This document shows positions 45,908 to 59,918 of a DNA stretch of 64,000 nucleotides, one piece after another. Positions within the stretch are counted from its first letter, which is position 1; each line of letters begins with the position of its first letter. The position numbers and the translations under genes are program-made. The DNA is taken from NCBI GenBank assembly GCA_963573305.1, contig OY754330.1:17022596-17086595 (forward strand), read 5' to 3'. Source of the DNA: Pyrrhosoma nymphula. Lineage: Eukaryota > Arthropoda > Insecta > Odonata > Coenagrionidae. Below the pieces are notes generated by a model that made no database searches, was not told where the DNA came from, and saw only the letters and a program-made list of their open reading frames with translations.

Positions 45908-48300
45908 AAAAAGAAATAAAATATTTTAAAAATTAATGGACCTATATCTCCAGAAAGAAGAAAAAATATTATAACATAACAAGGGATCATGAAGAGGAAG
46001 TATCTAGGTACACATATTGACAAACAATTAAAAGCTATGCTACTTTTAAGGTGGGTCAATACTTCCAAGGCAACTCAATTTAACGGTTGCCGCCTGGGGT
46101 CACCTACTGAGGTGGTAGAAGCCCAACGGGAAACTGTGAAGGCGGCGCTGACAAAAATGGAGTGGGGAACGATTATCCTTGGGTGGGGATGGAAAAGGTC
46201 TACTCCGTTGTCAATGCAGGCTTGAACGCTTAGCATTGCTATAGCCTTAAGACGAAAACAGCATCAATGGTTGTGGAATGTTTGCGTACATGAAAGATGA
46301 TTCTTTGATTTAAGTGGGCTAAAAATCCTCATTTCGGAATCTGGCCTTCGCAATGTGCCCTGGAATATTACCAATACATTTCGTAAAAACTAAAGTTTTG
46401 CTATTTTTAATGAAAAACACAACCACTTCATGATAAAGTTACTCCACTTAAATCAACAAATGACTCTTTATCTACAAGAGACAAAGATTGCAAGTCTCCA
46501 GCTGTCACGGCAAAGCTGTTACTGGGTTAGAGGGAAACGTCTGAAACGAGCTTCTTAGCCCCGGTATAGAGCCACTTTAAGGTACTGATCGTGAACATTT
46601 GGTATGTTTTCTTTCTCTGGAAAAATCTATCAAAATTAGTTTTTTTTAGCTCAGCAATCTTCAGAAATCACGTCTGTAGCTCCCGTAGACGTTGCCTCGT
46701 GATTTTTGAAGAATATTATGCATGTATTGCACGTGGTATTTCCGGTAACAAATGTTTAAAGCTATTTGACATCAACGACGAGGGCGCGACACTACTACAC
46801 TGTCGTGAGTGAGAAGGGAAACACTAGTTCCGTGAGCGGTCAACCACAGGATGGAGGCGCAAGAGGGTAACTATCTTCGTGTCGTAGGACACTCACGACA
46901 GCGTAGTACCCCAAACTGATTAAAGGGCAACACGCTTGACAGCGCTATTGTAAATTGGACGCTCCCCTAAGTCGCTCGCGGCTCTTAATATCATTTAAAA
47001 CCCTTCACGTTGCAGCGATGCATAGTATAGGGCCGTTTCAAAAGCGGAATCTCTCGATAAAATTTAGAATAACATGTTCCACGTAAAAGCGATACTTTCC
47101 CAAGTAATTTCACTCAGGCGGAATCCCCGGTACCGTGAAAAATTCGTTAATTTATTGACTCGCGACAATTTTTTTTATAATTCCCGGATTTTCTTTTTCA
47201 CCATGTCTCTATTCTTTGCGACAAATTTACCAATATTTACCGTTATCTCACTTCCTTCCGCAGTGCATCATTAAACTCGGTGCTCTCAGAATTGGTTCAC
47301 ATAAAGCCTTATTCACGAAAACATAATCGGTGCCAAGAAAACCTCATATTCTCAAAACCTATCCCAGAAACTGTGTTATAACTGCCATTCCTTTCAAACC
47401 AGTTAACAGAGGAAATATGAGGGAAATCCAATGGTGGTAAATATAAAAAAAAAGAAACAGAAATGGAAAAATCTAAATTAGGAGTAGTATATGGAATGTT
47501 TTGGTTTATGAGAAATGAGTATTTTATAGGACTACAAAGAATAAGATTTCGTGGAATTGACTTTTTGCCTGTTATTTAAAATATGTTGACCTGCAGTGGG
47601 TAGCATCAGCCTGATGGCCACAATTAAGCTCTGGGGTAAATTTTCACCTCAAATTCTCTCAAAAATGTCAATTTATCGTTTCTACAATCACCAAACTCAA
47701 CAAAATATTTATGAATGAACCAGTGAAGATTCGCTGTCTCAATGAAAATTGGGCCCATTTTTACGACTAAATATTTCAACCAACCACTGACGTAGATACC
47801 TACTCATCTTTCATTACCATTTCCAATTCGTTGTTTACTCTCTTTTCTTTCCAAATCCAAATAGCAATCCGGCTAAAGCCTTTGTTTTCACATTATTTTT
47901 CAGTGATTGAATTAATTAAATTAGATTAGATAGAAGCTATTACCTTCTCTTTAGCGTGTTTTCTCATTTATCTTATAAAGGCCTCGGAAGTACCACTGAA
48001 ATCACGTATTTCACACAGTTCCCAGTTTTTCGTAATCGATGATGAAAAAAAATCAATTGAAAGAACCTTTTTTTTTAAAGATACATCTCCCTAATTAATT
48101 TAATGGAAATTAATTACAAGCCTTGATGAAGGCTTTCACGGTGTAATTTTTTTGAATCAGTAGGGTTACCGGGATGCAGTCCTCGTCGATTAATTTTCTG
48201 AGACGATACCTTTGCCGGCATTGCAGTTAGCTTATTCATATCAGAAGATCTTGGTGTAGTTTTTCGTCCGTCTTATACCGGTCTTGGATATGTGTTTCTT
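45908..48300. other. no gene recognised
   Basis: Contains a short inverted repeat (46793-46811 with 46890-46908, around TGTCGTGAGTG). Otherwise mixed, mostly AT-rich, with frames of at most 78 codons that I cannot assign. Confidence 0.4.
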
Positions 48301-48906
48301 GTTGAAAGAACACACAAATGGTAATTTCCACACTTTTTAATAAAACAACACTTAACAACCGAGCATGGTTTCAACACATTGTGTCATTCTCAAGGTATAT
48401 AAATAAAATATAAATAAAGTGTATGTACTATAACGTAATCTAAAAAGATGGGTGATTTTATTCCTACTAAATTTAACTATTATAAGTTTATAGAAAAAGA
48501 TAAAGCTTATCCCTTATCATTTTTAACCTAAAAAATAATTAATTAAAAAAGAAAAAAGTAAATTTTAGGGTTAAATTTAATTTAATTCTTAAAAAACTAG
48601 ATACCTTTATAAACGAATAGAATTTCTCTCCTAATAAATATTATTAATAAATATTATTAACAATAAATAAATTAACTTATTAGCTCTTATAAAATCGTGA
48701 AATAAATATAAATTAAATATAATTGATCAACCCAGATACAAAAGGTAATATAAATAAAATATACTTTTTTAATAAAAATTTTCAAAATATTTCAATTTTC
48801 TTTCACAATACTAATAAACTATTACTAAAAATTATATTTCTTAAATTTTATACTAAATAATAAAAATATTTTTATTTGGAAATTACCATTTGTGTGTTCT
48901 CTCAAC
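48301..48906 (-). mobile_element. 606-bp element with 29-bp inverted ends
   Basis: 48301-48329 and 48878-48906 pair over GAACACACAAATGGTAATTT with one mismatch elsewhere in the 29 bp. The interior is very AT-rich. Near the left end, read on the minus strand, a pattern ACAC-AAU-GUGU followed by UGAAACC resembles stem II plus the second core box of the hammerhead cores elsewhere, preceded by a poor first box (CUUGAGA). This hints at a decayed PLE terminal repeat, but an ordinary MITE is equally possible. Confidence 0.65.
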
Positions 48907-51900
48907 ATGGATATAGCGAACTTCCACAAAATCAAGCCTGAAACGATTTTATATGTGTTTCTTGATTAACTGGTTTTTGGAAAAGTTGTTTCTAAGAGTT
49001 TGAAAGTGTATAAGCTGCCTTCCTTGTTGATGTTAAGTTCATTGGGTATTTAATCACAATTATCAATAATTGTCACATCACCTCCGTTGTCACATTGTTC
49101 TATAGGATTCCATGTCGATACAATTTCAACCAATAAAATTTACTCCTTCACGCTTGATGAGTAACCACTCATATGCATACGATTTTGGGAATAACCATCA
49201 CATTAATTGCATGAAACACGCAAAAATATACGCTTATTAGTATAATCATACCATTTCAAAAATGCCATGGGTTAAACATGGAGTAAGCCAGCTTTGATTT
49301 CAAGACCTATTTGACGAAAACCATCCTACCAATTGCTCGTGGTAAATTTGATAGCTATGGACTACTTTTTAGTATATTCTCTCCGTCAGTTAGTTTATTG
49401 GGACAATTTGACAGCGTTTTTGGCCTAAAAATAAATGCGTGCCATGCATGAATTTGGGGCAACTATATGATGTAAATTATCTGTGAGAAAACTAATGTAT
49501 TCTATATGTACCGTACGCAGGATAAGTTCAAAATTGTCATCGTTTTGAATCGTTTCTGTCAAGGAACGTGGCCTTATAAGTTGCACCGTCCATAAATTCT
49601 GCTGCCTTATATTCTGATCACACAACCGTTGGAGATTGTGGAACTCAATGTCGACCGGTATTTTGTAGAGATAAAAGTAAAAAGTACTACATCCTAAAAC
49701 AGTTTTTAAGGCAAAGCTCAACAGTCAATCTCGTAAGATGTGACTCATTTATTCAGCTGCGTTAGTGCAATCACTTTCAGTACATAAAAAAAGACGTTTT
49801 CTTCACACGTTTCTAAAATTCAAACTCTTTTATGAGATTGCAAAGGAAATAGATTCGATTCCATTTCATACGGGCTGGAGAGCATTTTTGGAAAAGAATT
49901 TGAGTATGTCACAGGGTCGTGAACTTAGCAGTGTAATCCTCTTCGGATAGAACAAGTTAGAGTTCCTGACAACGTCAGACATTTCTCTCGAACCTTCAAA
50001 CCCTACTCATTTACCGATCCATATTCTCCTGCATGATCTCATAAGCATATGACCGGTCTCATTCCTTTTCAAAAGCACTAGGAAGTAATCCACTTCCATT
50101 TACTGGCAAAATCAGAAAAAAATAAATTAATCTTCCAACAGAATTTTTTTCCACGGACGAAATTCGCAGAGGGCAGAAATAATTGGCTCAGCGCCGACGC
50201 AATTCCTTCGCCAATTTCCCCTTCATTTATTAAAGCGCTCATCTGCAATGTGTTAGCGCACAGTCGCAGACAAATGCAATGACAATTTAAGCATCTTGGC
50301 GACCTTTATTCTGGAGGTGAGGGTGGTTGGTATGGTGATTCCCCCCCTCATTCAGCCTGCCTCCCCTTTCAAAGCCCGTCGGGATCCACGCCCCCCCCCT
50401 CTTGTTCCCCCACTCCCCGCTAAATCGCTCGCTCCACTCTGTTGACGAAAGCCAACGGCGACAGCAGAAATTGCTTTGAGGAAAATTCTCTCCCTCCAAT
50501 TCTCTCCGAATGCAGCAATCCTATTATCGTCGGGACAGCGATTCCCCTGCCGTCCCTAACCCCCTTTGAAGAATTTCAACGTGAACCACCTCCTCCCACC
50601 CCCGAAATTCACCCTTCAAGAAGAAGAAAAAAAAGAACACCCACACTCACACTTCGAGAACCCCAAACGTCTCCCGTCTCTAGTAGAAAGAAAAAAAGAG
50701 AAAATATAACCAGTATTAAAAAAAACCTGGCATCCTTTCCGATTGTCCTTCCCGGATTCTAGGAAGAAAAAAACATCGGAGGCGGAGAAGAAACTGGGCG
50801 AAGGCATTTGCCGATTTTGCCATCGGCGGGTCACGACGACGCGTGTCACCAAGACAACCGTGAGGGGATGGTAAGGGGAAGAGTGTATTTGTTTGAATCT
50901 TTGAGAATTAATACCTCAAAGAACACGAGGTACTCGCATGTATTGCTTGTGAGGCCAAAGATAGCGGGTTTTGACGTCTGACACGAACAGAGTTCACTTA
51001 GTGGATCTCGAGGGATATCCTAAAAGCTTCACTCACAAGGTTCAGCATTATTTGTATAGAAGCTCTTTGTGTCTGTATGTCTGTTATGTTGGTGTAGTAC
51101 CCAATTCTTAACAAAGAGGGAAGACAAGCAGTTTGTCGGTTCACCGGAACGTGTAAATTTACCGTGCATAAGAAGATTAGGCTTTTTTTCTTCTTTCGGA
51201 CAGCCTTACTCAATTGGTGAACATATTGGTGAAGCAAGTCAACTTTGAAAGCACGAACCCAGGAGTTTCTGTGGAGGCAACCTTATCTGTCGAGAACGTA
51301 ACTAGCCTCCCTCCCCTGCACCGGCTCGAAGGTTAATATGCACAGTCATACATGCTCTAAGATTTCAACGCTAACAAGAGAAGAAACCAATAGGATGGTC
51401 TCAGATTTCGACGACATTTGGCAGGAAGGTAGTCCTAGGATAGTGATTTACGAATCTCTCCACCATTGTAGTTTTGTACCCATACGTTTAAACAAAAAAC
51501 GAGGTTGGAAGTTGCAAGACGTAACGCTGCTTTGTACAGTTCACGGCCACTAAGGTTCGCAACCATCCCGGATTATCTTCTGGATATTGATTGGTTATCT
51601 ATCGGATCGTACATTAGATCTTTTTCTCGTAAAATAGTTCGTCTTCGAAGGAACTCGTTAGATATAGGGCTTAGGAACAACCCTTTTACATCCGAGAATT
51701 TCATTATAGTCTATTTCAACTAACTAATAACATTCTTATTAATATTTCGCATTTTATTTGTAATTGTAATCAATTACTATTAGAACGCGAAAAAATGGCA
51801 TTATGTAATAATAAATAATATCTATAGCTGGAGCTGTTTCCATTGAGATCAACTTGCAATATTGGTGATTTTTAATAAAGAGGAATACACCTACTCGTTA

Positions 51901-53291
51901 TTTGTAAAGATAATTTTTCTTTATAAAATCATCCGTGAAAACCATTGAGGAACATTGGCTCGTTATGGTGGCAAATACACGAACCAGCAACTTGGGCGTG
52001 GCTAGCCACCTTAATGGTACTTCGGGCGTTCATTCCTTCACAGAAAAAAACGGTACGTGTTGGTACTGACAGGTTCTCAATAAATGTTTTTGTTAATATA
52101 TCTGGGAATGGTGCACGACGGGGGAACAAATAAGGTAATAAGTTGATCTTTCTCCAGTAAGGAAAGGTTTTCTATCCAACATCTTTGGTTGGTCACTCAT
52201 GAAATCAGAGCAACACATTCATTGTAAACAAATGATTTGAGGCATATTAACAAAAAATTAATATATTTTCAAAGATTAAGCGATAATATTAGCGGAAATG
52301 TGGCGTATAACTTCTTTTTAAACACGTTTCTGTACTGAATGATCTATTAAGTATAGCAACATGATGAATAGAGAGCTCTTTGCTTTACCGAAAACGCCAA
52401 AAGCAGATATGCTTGCAGCACCTTCATAGTTAACGGAATGATAAGTCGTAGGAGACGGCGAGAACCTATTGGAAGGCGCTTGAGTTCCTTTTATTTTTGG
52501 ACATATGCCCTCTCCATCTGTGATTGGAACGGGCAATTCCTGGAATCAACTTTTCGGGAGCCGACGGACCAATTCACGTCTTGTGACGAGGAAGGCGGCG
52601 AGGGCTGGAAACGAGGTGGGAAACAAGCGACGTACGGGTGTCCGCAAGAGGAGAAGGTGGGGTTGGAGAGGGGGTGTTGACAGGATGGCATTGCCTTGTC
52701 GCCGGCCCTGGTGTGGGACGACAGCCTCCGTGAACCGTCGTTTGGTTTAAGGTGGTTCCACCATTAGAGGACTTCTGTGTCATTTTATTCATACTTACTG
52801 GATACATATAGAAAAACATGTCCTCTATCTGATATGAACATCCAAATTTTACCTTTCCACGCTATTTTCCCCGCTTATTGAACACAAATTTACATGGTGC
52901 TAAATGCGAAGATGGGTGAAAAACTGGAAACATTAGTACTTTTCTATCTAATAAAATTGCCATTTCCATGAAAAACTGTTTACACGAAGCGAAAACTCCC
53001 GAAAAATTGACTGAAATAAAATAAAAGTCAATGAACTAATAGCTAATTATTCCGAAAATTGTGGTAAAATAATGGTAATTCCATAGAAATGGCGCTGCAG
53101 TTGGCGTCTATTGCCATAAAAAATTGTCTATTAAAAATATTTTGGTGGAATAATCTGCATACATTGTACTTTAATTTTTTGTTTCAATATCTAAAGCACG
53201 TCATCGGCGAAAGCAGGATTTTATAAACCAATTAAACGATTAGTTGGAATTGAGTATTTGTTTTGACTCACACAGTCACGGAGGAACCACT
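48907..53291. other. no gene recognised; pyrimidine-rich tract at 50330-50760
   Basis: 50330-50600 is C-rich (runs of CCCCCC near 50341 and 50393), producing long stop-free frames on both strands without domains. A pair of frames at 51338-51723 overlap in different phases and are not recognised. 52440-52750 is GC-richer with conflicting frames. Confidence 0.4.
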
Positions 53292-53294
53292 TTA

Positions 53295-53847
53295 AGGTAG
53301 TTTGAGCGAATTATCACTTCACCCAGTGTTCGATTTATTTGACCTCCTTTAAAAGTAAAATCTCACATCTTTTTGATGATACCATAATATCAACCCCTTG
53401 CCGAACTACTTTGCGAGCAAATTGCCTAAAATAATAAAAGCACATGGGATAGATTACGGCTGCGCGCTCCAGATGGAGGATATGGAAAAAATTAGGAACT
53501 TCTAACACCTTTATTTCATCAAAAAACTAATTCTGTGTAGTTTGTACGATTTATTGACTATTTATAAAATGTAATCAGCTACTCACCGCAGTAACTTTTT
53601 ACAGAATTGTAAAAAGCACCATCTGCTTTGAACGCGTTTTCTCCGTACGGGGTGAAAAAATGGGTTATGTGAGAGACTTATGTAGTTATATTTATTAAAT
53701 TACTGAGAATTTTTGAAATATTAAACGATATTACTGCGCCTATAGTATTAAAATATTTAATCCATATTTATTACAGACGCTGAAATAAAAAAGTCGAATA
53801 TGGTCTCCATTATATATGAAGATATATATATCTCGTTCAAACTACCT
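53295..53847 (+). mobile_element. TTA-flanked MITE, family A, copy 3 (complete)
   Basis: Terminal repeats AGGTAGTTTGAGCGA and CTCGTTCAAACTACCT (one mismatch) with TTA on both sides (53292-53294, 53848-53850). 553 bp, no transposase. It is the reference copy for the fragments at 26679 and 33665. A three-base TTA duplication is consistent with PIF/Harbinger-type insertion. Confidence 0.85.
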
Positions 53848-54063
53848 TTAGGGATAATAATTATATTAATTATTTCTCTAGGAGTAGCTCTCCTTTTGAG
53901 CAGAAAAATTAACACAGTACAATTAAAATGAAATGACCAAACATAAATTAAGTGCAACAGAATCCACAGAATAAACGTCAAATCTTTCTAAAAAAGATAT
54001 TATTTGAAATAGATTGGTAGCAAGCATAAGAGTTCAGGGTGGTATTGAAAAATAACAATCTTA

Positions 54064-54646
54064 AGGCCTGGTTACACGGTACATGAGAATGTACAAGTTT
54101 CTGTACATTTGTGTGAATGGTTTCATGTACAGATTCTTGTACAATCTCATGGACAAGATCAATGAATAGGTGGCTACGCGGTACATTTTTTCGGACATAT
54201 TTTCGTCCATTTTCTGATGCGCATTATGCGTTTTCGTTTGTTTTTCCTCATTTTAAACCGTAGGCGCGTTATTTAAACCATTTTTTTGCCATGGAAACGA
54301 CACATTCAGTTGTCATTCGGCTTGTGTTGGTGGTTTATTTGGTTTCGTGCGCTCGAATTGTTTTTGGATTTTGACCTCTTGCTCGTTGCTTGTAACAAAA
54401 AAGCCGCCAACACGAGCCAGATGACAACTGAAGGTGTAATTTGCGTCGTCTGCCACCAGGTGTCTCTGTAATGAGGTCAACTTGCACGATTGTCTGAACG
54501 AAATTAGAACCAGTTCTATTTTCTGTTCAGACATTCATACAATCGTACATTTTAGTGTGGTTACACGGTGAATTTTCGCGTTCATTCTGACATTCAGACA
54601 TTCACACATTTTCTTGTACATTCTCATGTACCATGTAACCAGGCCT
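54064..54646. mobile_element. PIF/Harbinger-like MITE
   Basis: Inverted ends of about 34 bp begin AGGCCTGGTTACACGGTACA and end TGTACCATGTAACCAGGCCT, with one mismatch in the 34. TTA lies on each side (54061-54063 and 54647-54649). Inner copies of GTACATTTGTGTGAATG-type motifs repeat near both ends. 583 bp, no transposase frame. The TTA duplication and the AGGCCTGGTTACACGG start fit PIF/Harbinger non-autonomous elements. Confidence 0.85.
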
Positions 54647-54879
54647 TTACAATATACAATATTCAACTGTGCTATTTGCAATACATAGATTACAAAAATT
54701 ACTTATAAAATATTTATGCAATGGCTACAATATATTTAAATACTTATACAATAATTACTTTAGTAATATATAGTTACGCAATATACAACTGTAACCACAA
54801 ATTAGTATCACTGCTTAAAGGGCTCCAAACCCTCTTTCTGCTCACTTTCAGTGACCCAGTGCTTTTAACATGGGATGAG

Positions 54880-55280
54880 ATCAGGGGAGGAATTTTTTCT
54901 CCGGAGAAAAGGCAGGCAAGAGGGAGAGGGGTGTGGTCTCAGGAATGAGAGGGGGGGGGTTAGGAAGAAAGGATGGGAGGGGTAAGGAAAGGGGAGAGAC
55001 TAATGCGACACCTGGCATGTCCACGAGTCATAAATCTGCTGCGATCGCCCTTTGGGGTGGGTGGGAATAAGGCAGGAAGGAAGAGTGTTTTGGAGGTTTA
55101 TGCGCGTAGCGGCAAGAAATGGGTGAGTTAGGGGAGGACGATGGGAAGGAATGGAAGGGGGGTGGAATATGGATGAGATGACAATGGGGAGTGGTCGAAG
55201 GAAAAAGGTCGTGGGTGGTGGAGAGGAGAGGAAGAGGGGAGGAAACTACGGCACGGCAGTGAAGGGGAACAACGGGAGGC
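54880..55280 (+). other. strongly purine-skewed tract
   Basis: About 400 bp in which the plus strand is mostly G and A, including GAGAGGGGGGGGGTTAGG near 54950 and repeated GGGAGGGG-type runs. Several closely spaced G-runs could form G-quadruplex or triplex structures. The minus-strand frame at 55028-55282 is a by-product of low stop density. Confidence 0.6.
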
Positions 55281-58200
55281 AATGGAAAACAGATATGTTC
55301 GCGTTTATTTCAATCAACGGCTTTATTACCCATCTGGGCCATTTACGCCGCAAGGCGAATCCACATTTTCACGCGCCGAGAGTGTATCGGCCCGCGTTAA
55401 CAGAGTATTGGATGGGTTGAATGGATATAAAACAAGAACGGTTTGAAATGGAAACAGCAAAGGAATGACGAGAATTATGGCAGGCATTCAACTTATTCTG
55501 AATACAGCCCCAATAAGATGAATGCGTTAACCTTTACACCATAGGAATATGATGATCGAGACAGAAAACTGAGCGAAAATGGAAAGAATACGGCTCATAA
55601 AAACCAACGCCTCGTAGTTACTATTAAATGTGCTCACAGCGTTTCAACAAAACATATTTCCGTAATTTGCGTGAGATTTTTTTCTCTCGTTTAATTGAAG
55701 AAGATGGCATTATTGATTCTTAATAGAAATATTTTTCAATTTCGGAGCTACCTAAAGGATGTTTGTTCAATGGTATCTTCCGGATTTTAAACCCGGAGCT
55801 CCGGCTGAATGTTGCCTCAACGGGTTACTCCCAGATAAATTCATTTCAATTTCAATGAATTTATTGCTTAATGGCAAAAGATATATGAGGTATTACGATG
55901 TTGCATAGTATTTTTCTAAACATTTTGGCAAGGAAATTATGTCAGTGAAACTTTAATCGGTTTATGTTGGGACTCGTTAGGAACGCTGTCAATTCTTTTC
56001 CATAAGTATGTGCCATACGACAGGCTCTGAAATGGAATACAAATCCAAATGATGGAAATAAAGTATCCTACTAAGGGCGCCAAGGGCGTTGGTCTAGCAG
56101 TGGAAAGTATTCGATGGGGCGAAATAGGATTATTAGACCTCATCTACCAATTTCCAGTTTTAAGTATATTCTATCTATCGTTTGAATTCCTTCGTATGAG
56201 TACAAAATTTCGAATTATCGGCCTTAACATTTCAATAACTAGTTCAACACTTTTCCTTATCAATAGCATTTCACATCCAAAGGTTATCATTTCTCGATAA
56301 ATAAGCTTTAAACAAATTTACGAGAGATAAATAACGAAAGATAACGGGAAATACTGCAACTAGTGATTACCCCCTCAGCTTGTAGTTGGAAGACAATACG
56401 GCGACCACAGAAGCACAGGTAACGAGTAAGACTTTAAGAGAAATTAGCTGACGTATAAAGTACATCACATGAAAAGATATACGAAACACACCAACGTTGA
56501 ATGTTTGAGTGTTATCAGAAGTGATTCAACTGTATTTGATGAACTGTCAACAGAAAATCAGATTCAATTGCTATCCAAATCGAGGCAAATTGCTCTCCTA
56601 ATCTAACTGATCTTCAATTGACCAGTACGTTTATCAGAGAAGATGATAATTTCTGATCGATTTGGGGAATATCACTAAACTAAACAATGTGGAAGATTAG
56701 AGGGCATGGTTCTCAATCATAATCAACAAATGTCATCAACTAGTGTACCGCATGGGTGCAAGAGGTGTCATATAATGATGCTAAACAATTTATGGGTTTG
56801 GTGGAAATAGAAATAAAACTGGCGCTGTCACTTCAAAGACCAAAAGAAACCTTTTGAAAATAAGTTAGAAAAACTAGACTGAAGTAAAAAAAAGGATAAG
56901 GAAATCGACAAAAAGCATATTAGGCCATCTTTTTCTGGAGCTAATGAGTACAAAGAAAAGGGTTGCGATGTACCCATCCGTTGGAGGGGTAATGCTGAGT
57001 TGTGCAATATTGTTCTGGAACATGCGCGTGTTAATATTAACAACCTAACTGTCGCAGATTTTCAATGGACTTTTGTCAGTTATACTAAACCAAGCTGTAT
57101 ATTAGACTAAGACAGTGATGAAACCAAAGTTATTAAGGCAATGGTAGTTTAGGGCAGACTATTCAATGCTAAGAAAGTTCTGTAACTTATCATTAGTAAC
57201 TTCAAAATAATTACTTACACCATAACACTTTTTTTTACAAAATATACGACTTCCCTAGTGTTTTTGGAGTGCTGATCCAAAGCTAACGTAAACTTAAAAC
57301 AATTTGAGTGAGAAATAATACTCATTAAACGTGAAAAAATATCAACTATTAAAATGTCCATACATTAAACCATGACTGAGAATATTAAGAGCATTAAGGA
57401 GTTTATCATAGCGACGGTTATTAATGTATATAGTAATTAACATTATGGTGTTAACATAAACATAACATGGCTACTGTGACTTTTGGGTTTCCTAATCTTT
57501 GAAGTTATTCCTTATGATAAGGCATTTTCTGCAGTTTTTTAAATAATAAGTGGAAGCGAATGTAATTAAAATAAATGGGAGGTTCATCAGTGAAGAAAAA
57601 ATTGAGAAAATACTTGAGGAGTTGTGGAAATAAGGGAATCAATGCATTGTAAAATATCTCCGAAAAATAATGAAAGCAGGAAATAAAACGCACCATAATG
57701 AACCCGAGAAATTCACTGGAAAATGTAATCGCGCCCCATGAAGAGGAATCGGAATATTTCCATAAATGAGTTCCCAAATCTCTGCTCCTCTGAGAGACAC
57801 ACACGAGTACATCAATAGCATCCAAACCTTGATACTGTGTATCAACAGATTTCTCATCAAGCTATGGTGAGAAATGAGAAAACAGCTTACTTAATAACGA
57901 CGATAACCAGGTGCTATGAAGGCTTCCACAGCATACAAACAACGTAGCGTACAATTTAAAATATTTGGTTTTAGCCAATAATCTCCTCAGTTAAGCATTA
58001 AGAGACTAGACGTTCATAATGTGAATAAATGGATTGGCCTTTTTCACAGGATTATTTCCACGAATGTTTTTGCATTGCCAGAGGCTAATGAAGGAGCTGG
58101 AGTTCAATACAGTGGCTGGTATACTGAGAGACGGAGATTCTTAAATTGCTATTTAATTTAAAATAATAACTGGTGAATTCCCGCTGTTTACCATCATGTT

Positions 58201-59606
58201 TTATTCCAGTAGGAAACACTTCACTATTTGCGAGGCCGTAGGGCTAATACGGTGACACGATTCTTCCTGCTCATGACGTTAAGTTTTTCAGAGTGAGATG
58301 TTTTACAATTATGTCTAGCGGAGCATGAAAATAGCGCTAATTTGAAATCAGAAACATAAAATACGTCTGCGGTTAATAAAATATATTATGATATGGTTTG
58401 CATATTAATTAAATTTCTTATTTGTCTGGTGAGTAATTCATTAGTAATTTTATCTGCATCTCAATTATCGCTCTACCAACTTATTTTGCTCAAATTATTA
58501 AAACTTTACTATGAAAAGCGGTATCATTGCTTTTAGAGGAAAATTATGAGAAAAAAATGTAGGAAAAGTTTTGATTTTTTTCAATCAATGTTTGTTTTTT
58601 TAATTTTTTAACAAATGTTCAACTGATAGAGACACGAAGGAAGAATTAAAAAATTGTGTTTGAAAGGATTCCTAAGGATTTGAAAGGATCACCTAACGCA
58701 AGGATTTTCTATTTTCGCTTCAAGCACGTGTGTTTGGTCCTTCTACAAATTACCTACTTAAAAACTTCACAAAAGCACATCAAACAGGGCTACAACTGCA
58801 TTAAAAGGAATTTTTAATTTTTAGGATTTTCAAAGGGGAAATGCGCTTAGTATTACTAACATTGGGAGATATATTTATTAGATAAATAGGTATTTGCGTT
58901 TCCCATTTGCGTACTTCCCATACATAAGTACGACAGTGTTAATATGACAAGTGTCTTTTCAGGAAAGTTTAAATCGAAGGATTCCCCAAAAGTTCTGTCT
59001 GCATTGCAGGTTAGAGTCCTTATTGGTATAAATAGTGTAATTAATTTTATTTATTTGAAATAAAAGAGGCAGTAACTAGTTAAGCATGTACATTAGGGTG
59101 GCACCTTTTTATTTAAATTGAAAAAAAAATGTTTTTCTCCTAAAAAATAATCGATGTGGAATGTGAATTCATTTGTCAAAATCCCGTCAATTTTAGTTTT
59201 AGGAAATCCGTGCCAAAAGGATGCTTTAAATGAGGCACTTCATTGCGCAATTTGATGTATAGATAATGCACAGAATTAGATCAGGGGCTATTTTCCAACA
59301 TGCCCTTTACGCAGTCATTCAAGCAATTCACCACTTTACACGACGCAATTTTCAATGCACATACATGCATACATCAGGTAGTGCAATAAAGTGCCTTGTG
59401 GAAAACGGCATTTAGAAACTAAAAAATGCGTGCTTTTGGGGCGGAAAGGGCGCTCTTATTTTGTAAAAGGCAATAGTTTTGGAACCGGAATTTCGTCGGT
59501 TGCTCTGTTTATTGTTACGTTTCTGACATATGGTCTCGCATAGTTCAAGCAGCCTGAGCACCACTGAACCACCGAGAAAATGCCCGCACCATTCACTTAC
59601 CCAACG
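55281..59606. other. no gene recognised
   Basis: Mostly AT-rich. Frames of up to 106 codons (57505-57825, minus) are not recognised and overlap others. No RNA gene or paired terminal repeats found. Confidence 0.4.
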
Positions 59607-59918
59607 AGAATCTCGGAGGCTGCGCGCTAGGCTTAGATTGCTTGAGCAATTATGAATAGATATCTTTAAGAGCGACACGGAGAACATCATATTAGAACCC
59701 CACTATATTTCCAGGTCCGACAGAAACGATAAATTAAGAGAGATATTTTGCCGAACGGATAGGTATGGGAATTCGTTTTTCCCCAGAACAATAATGAACT
59801 TCAATAAATGCTAGGCGTAATTTCATTACAGCGTTTCCTTTTTATATGTAAACGGCTGGTGTCATAACACCCCCCGCCACACGCCTATTGAGGCGGCTTG
59901 CGGGGTAGTATGTAGATG
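59607..59918 (+). pseudogene. LINE 3' end, Jockey/CR1-like, copy 2
   Basis: Nearly identical to 32546-32853, from CTCGGAGGCTGCGCGCTAGG to the final ATGTAGATG. A TGA at 59653-59655 interrupts the frame where copy 1 has a lysine codon. The rest of the C-terminus (NSFFPRTI..NKC) is intact, with a normal stop. The copy is even more 5'-truncated than copy 1. Confidence 0.85.
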
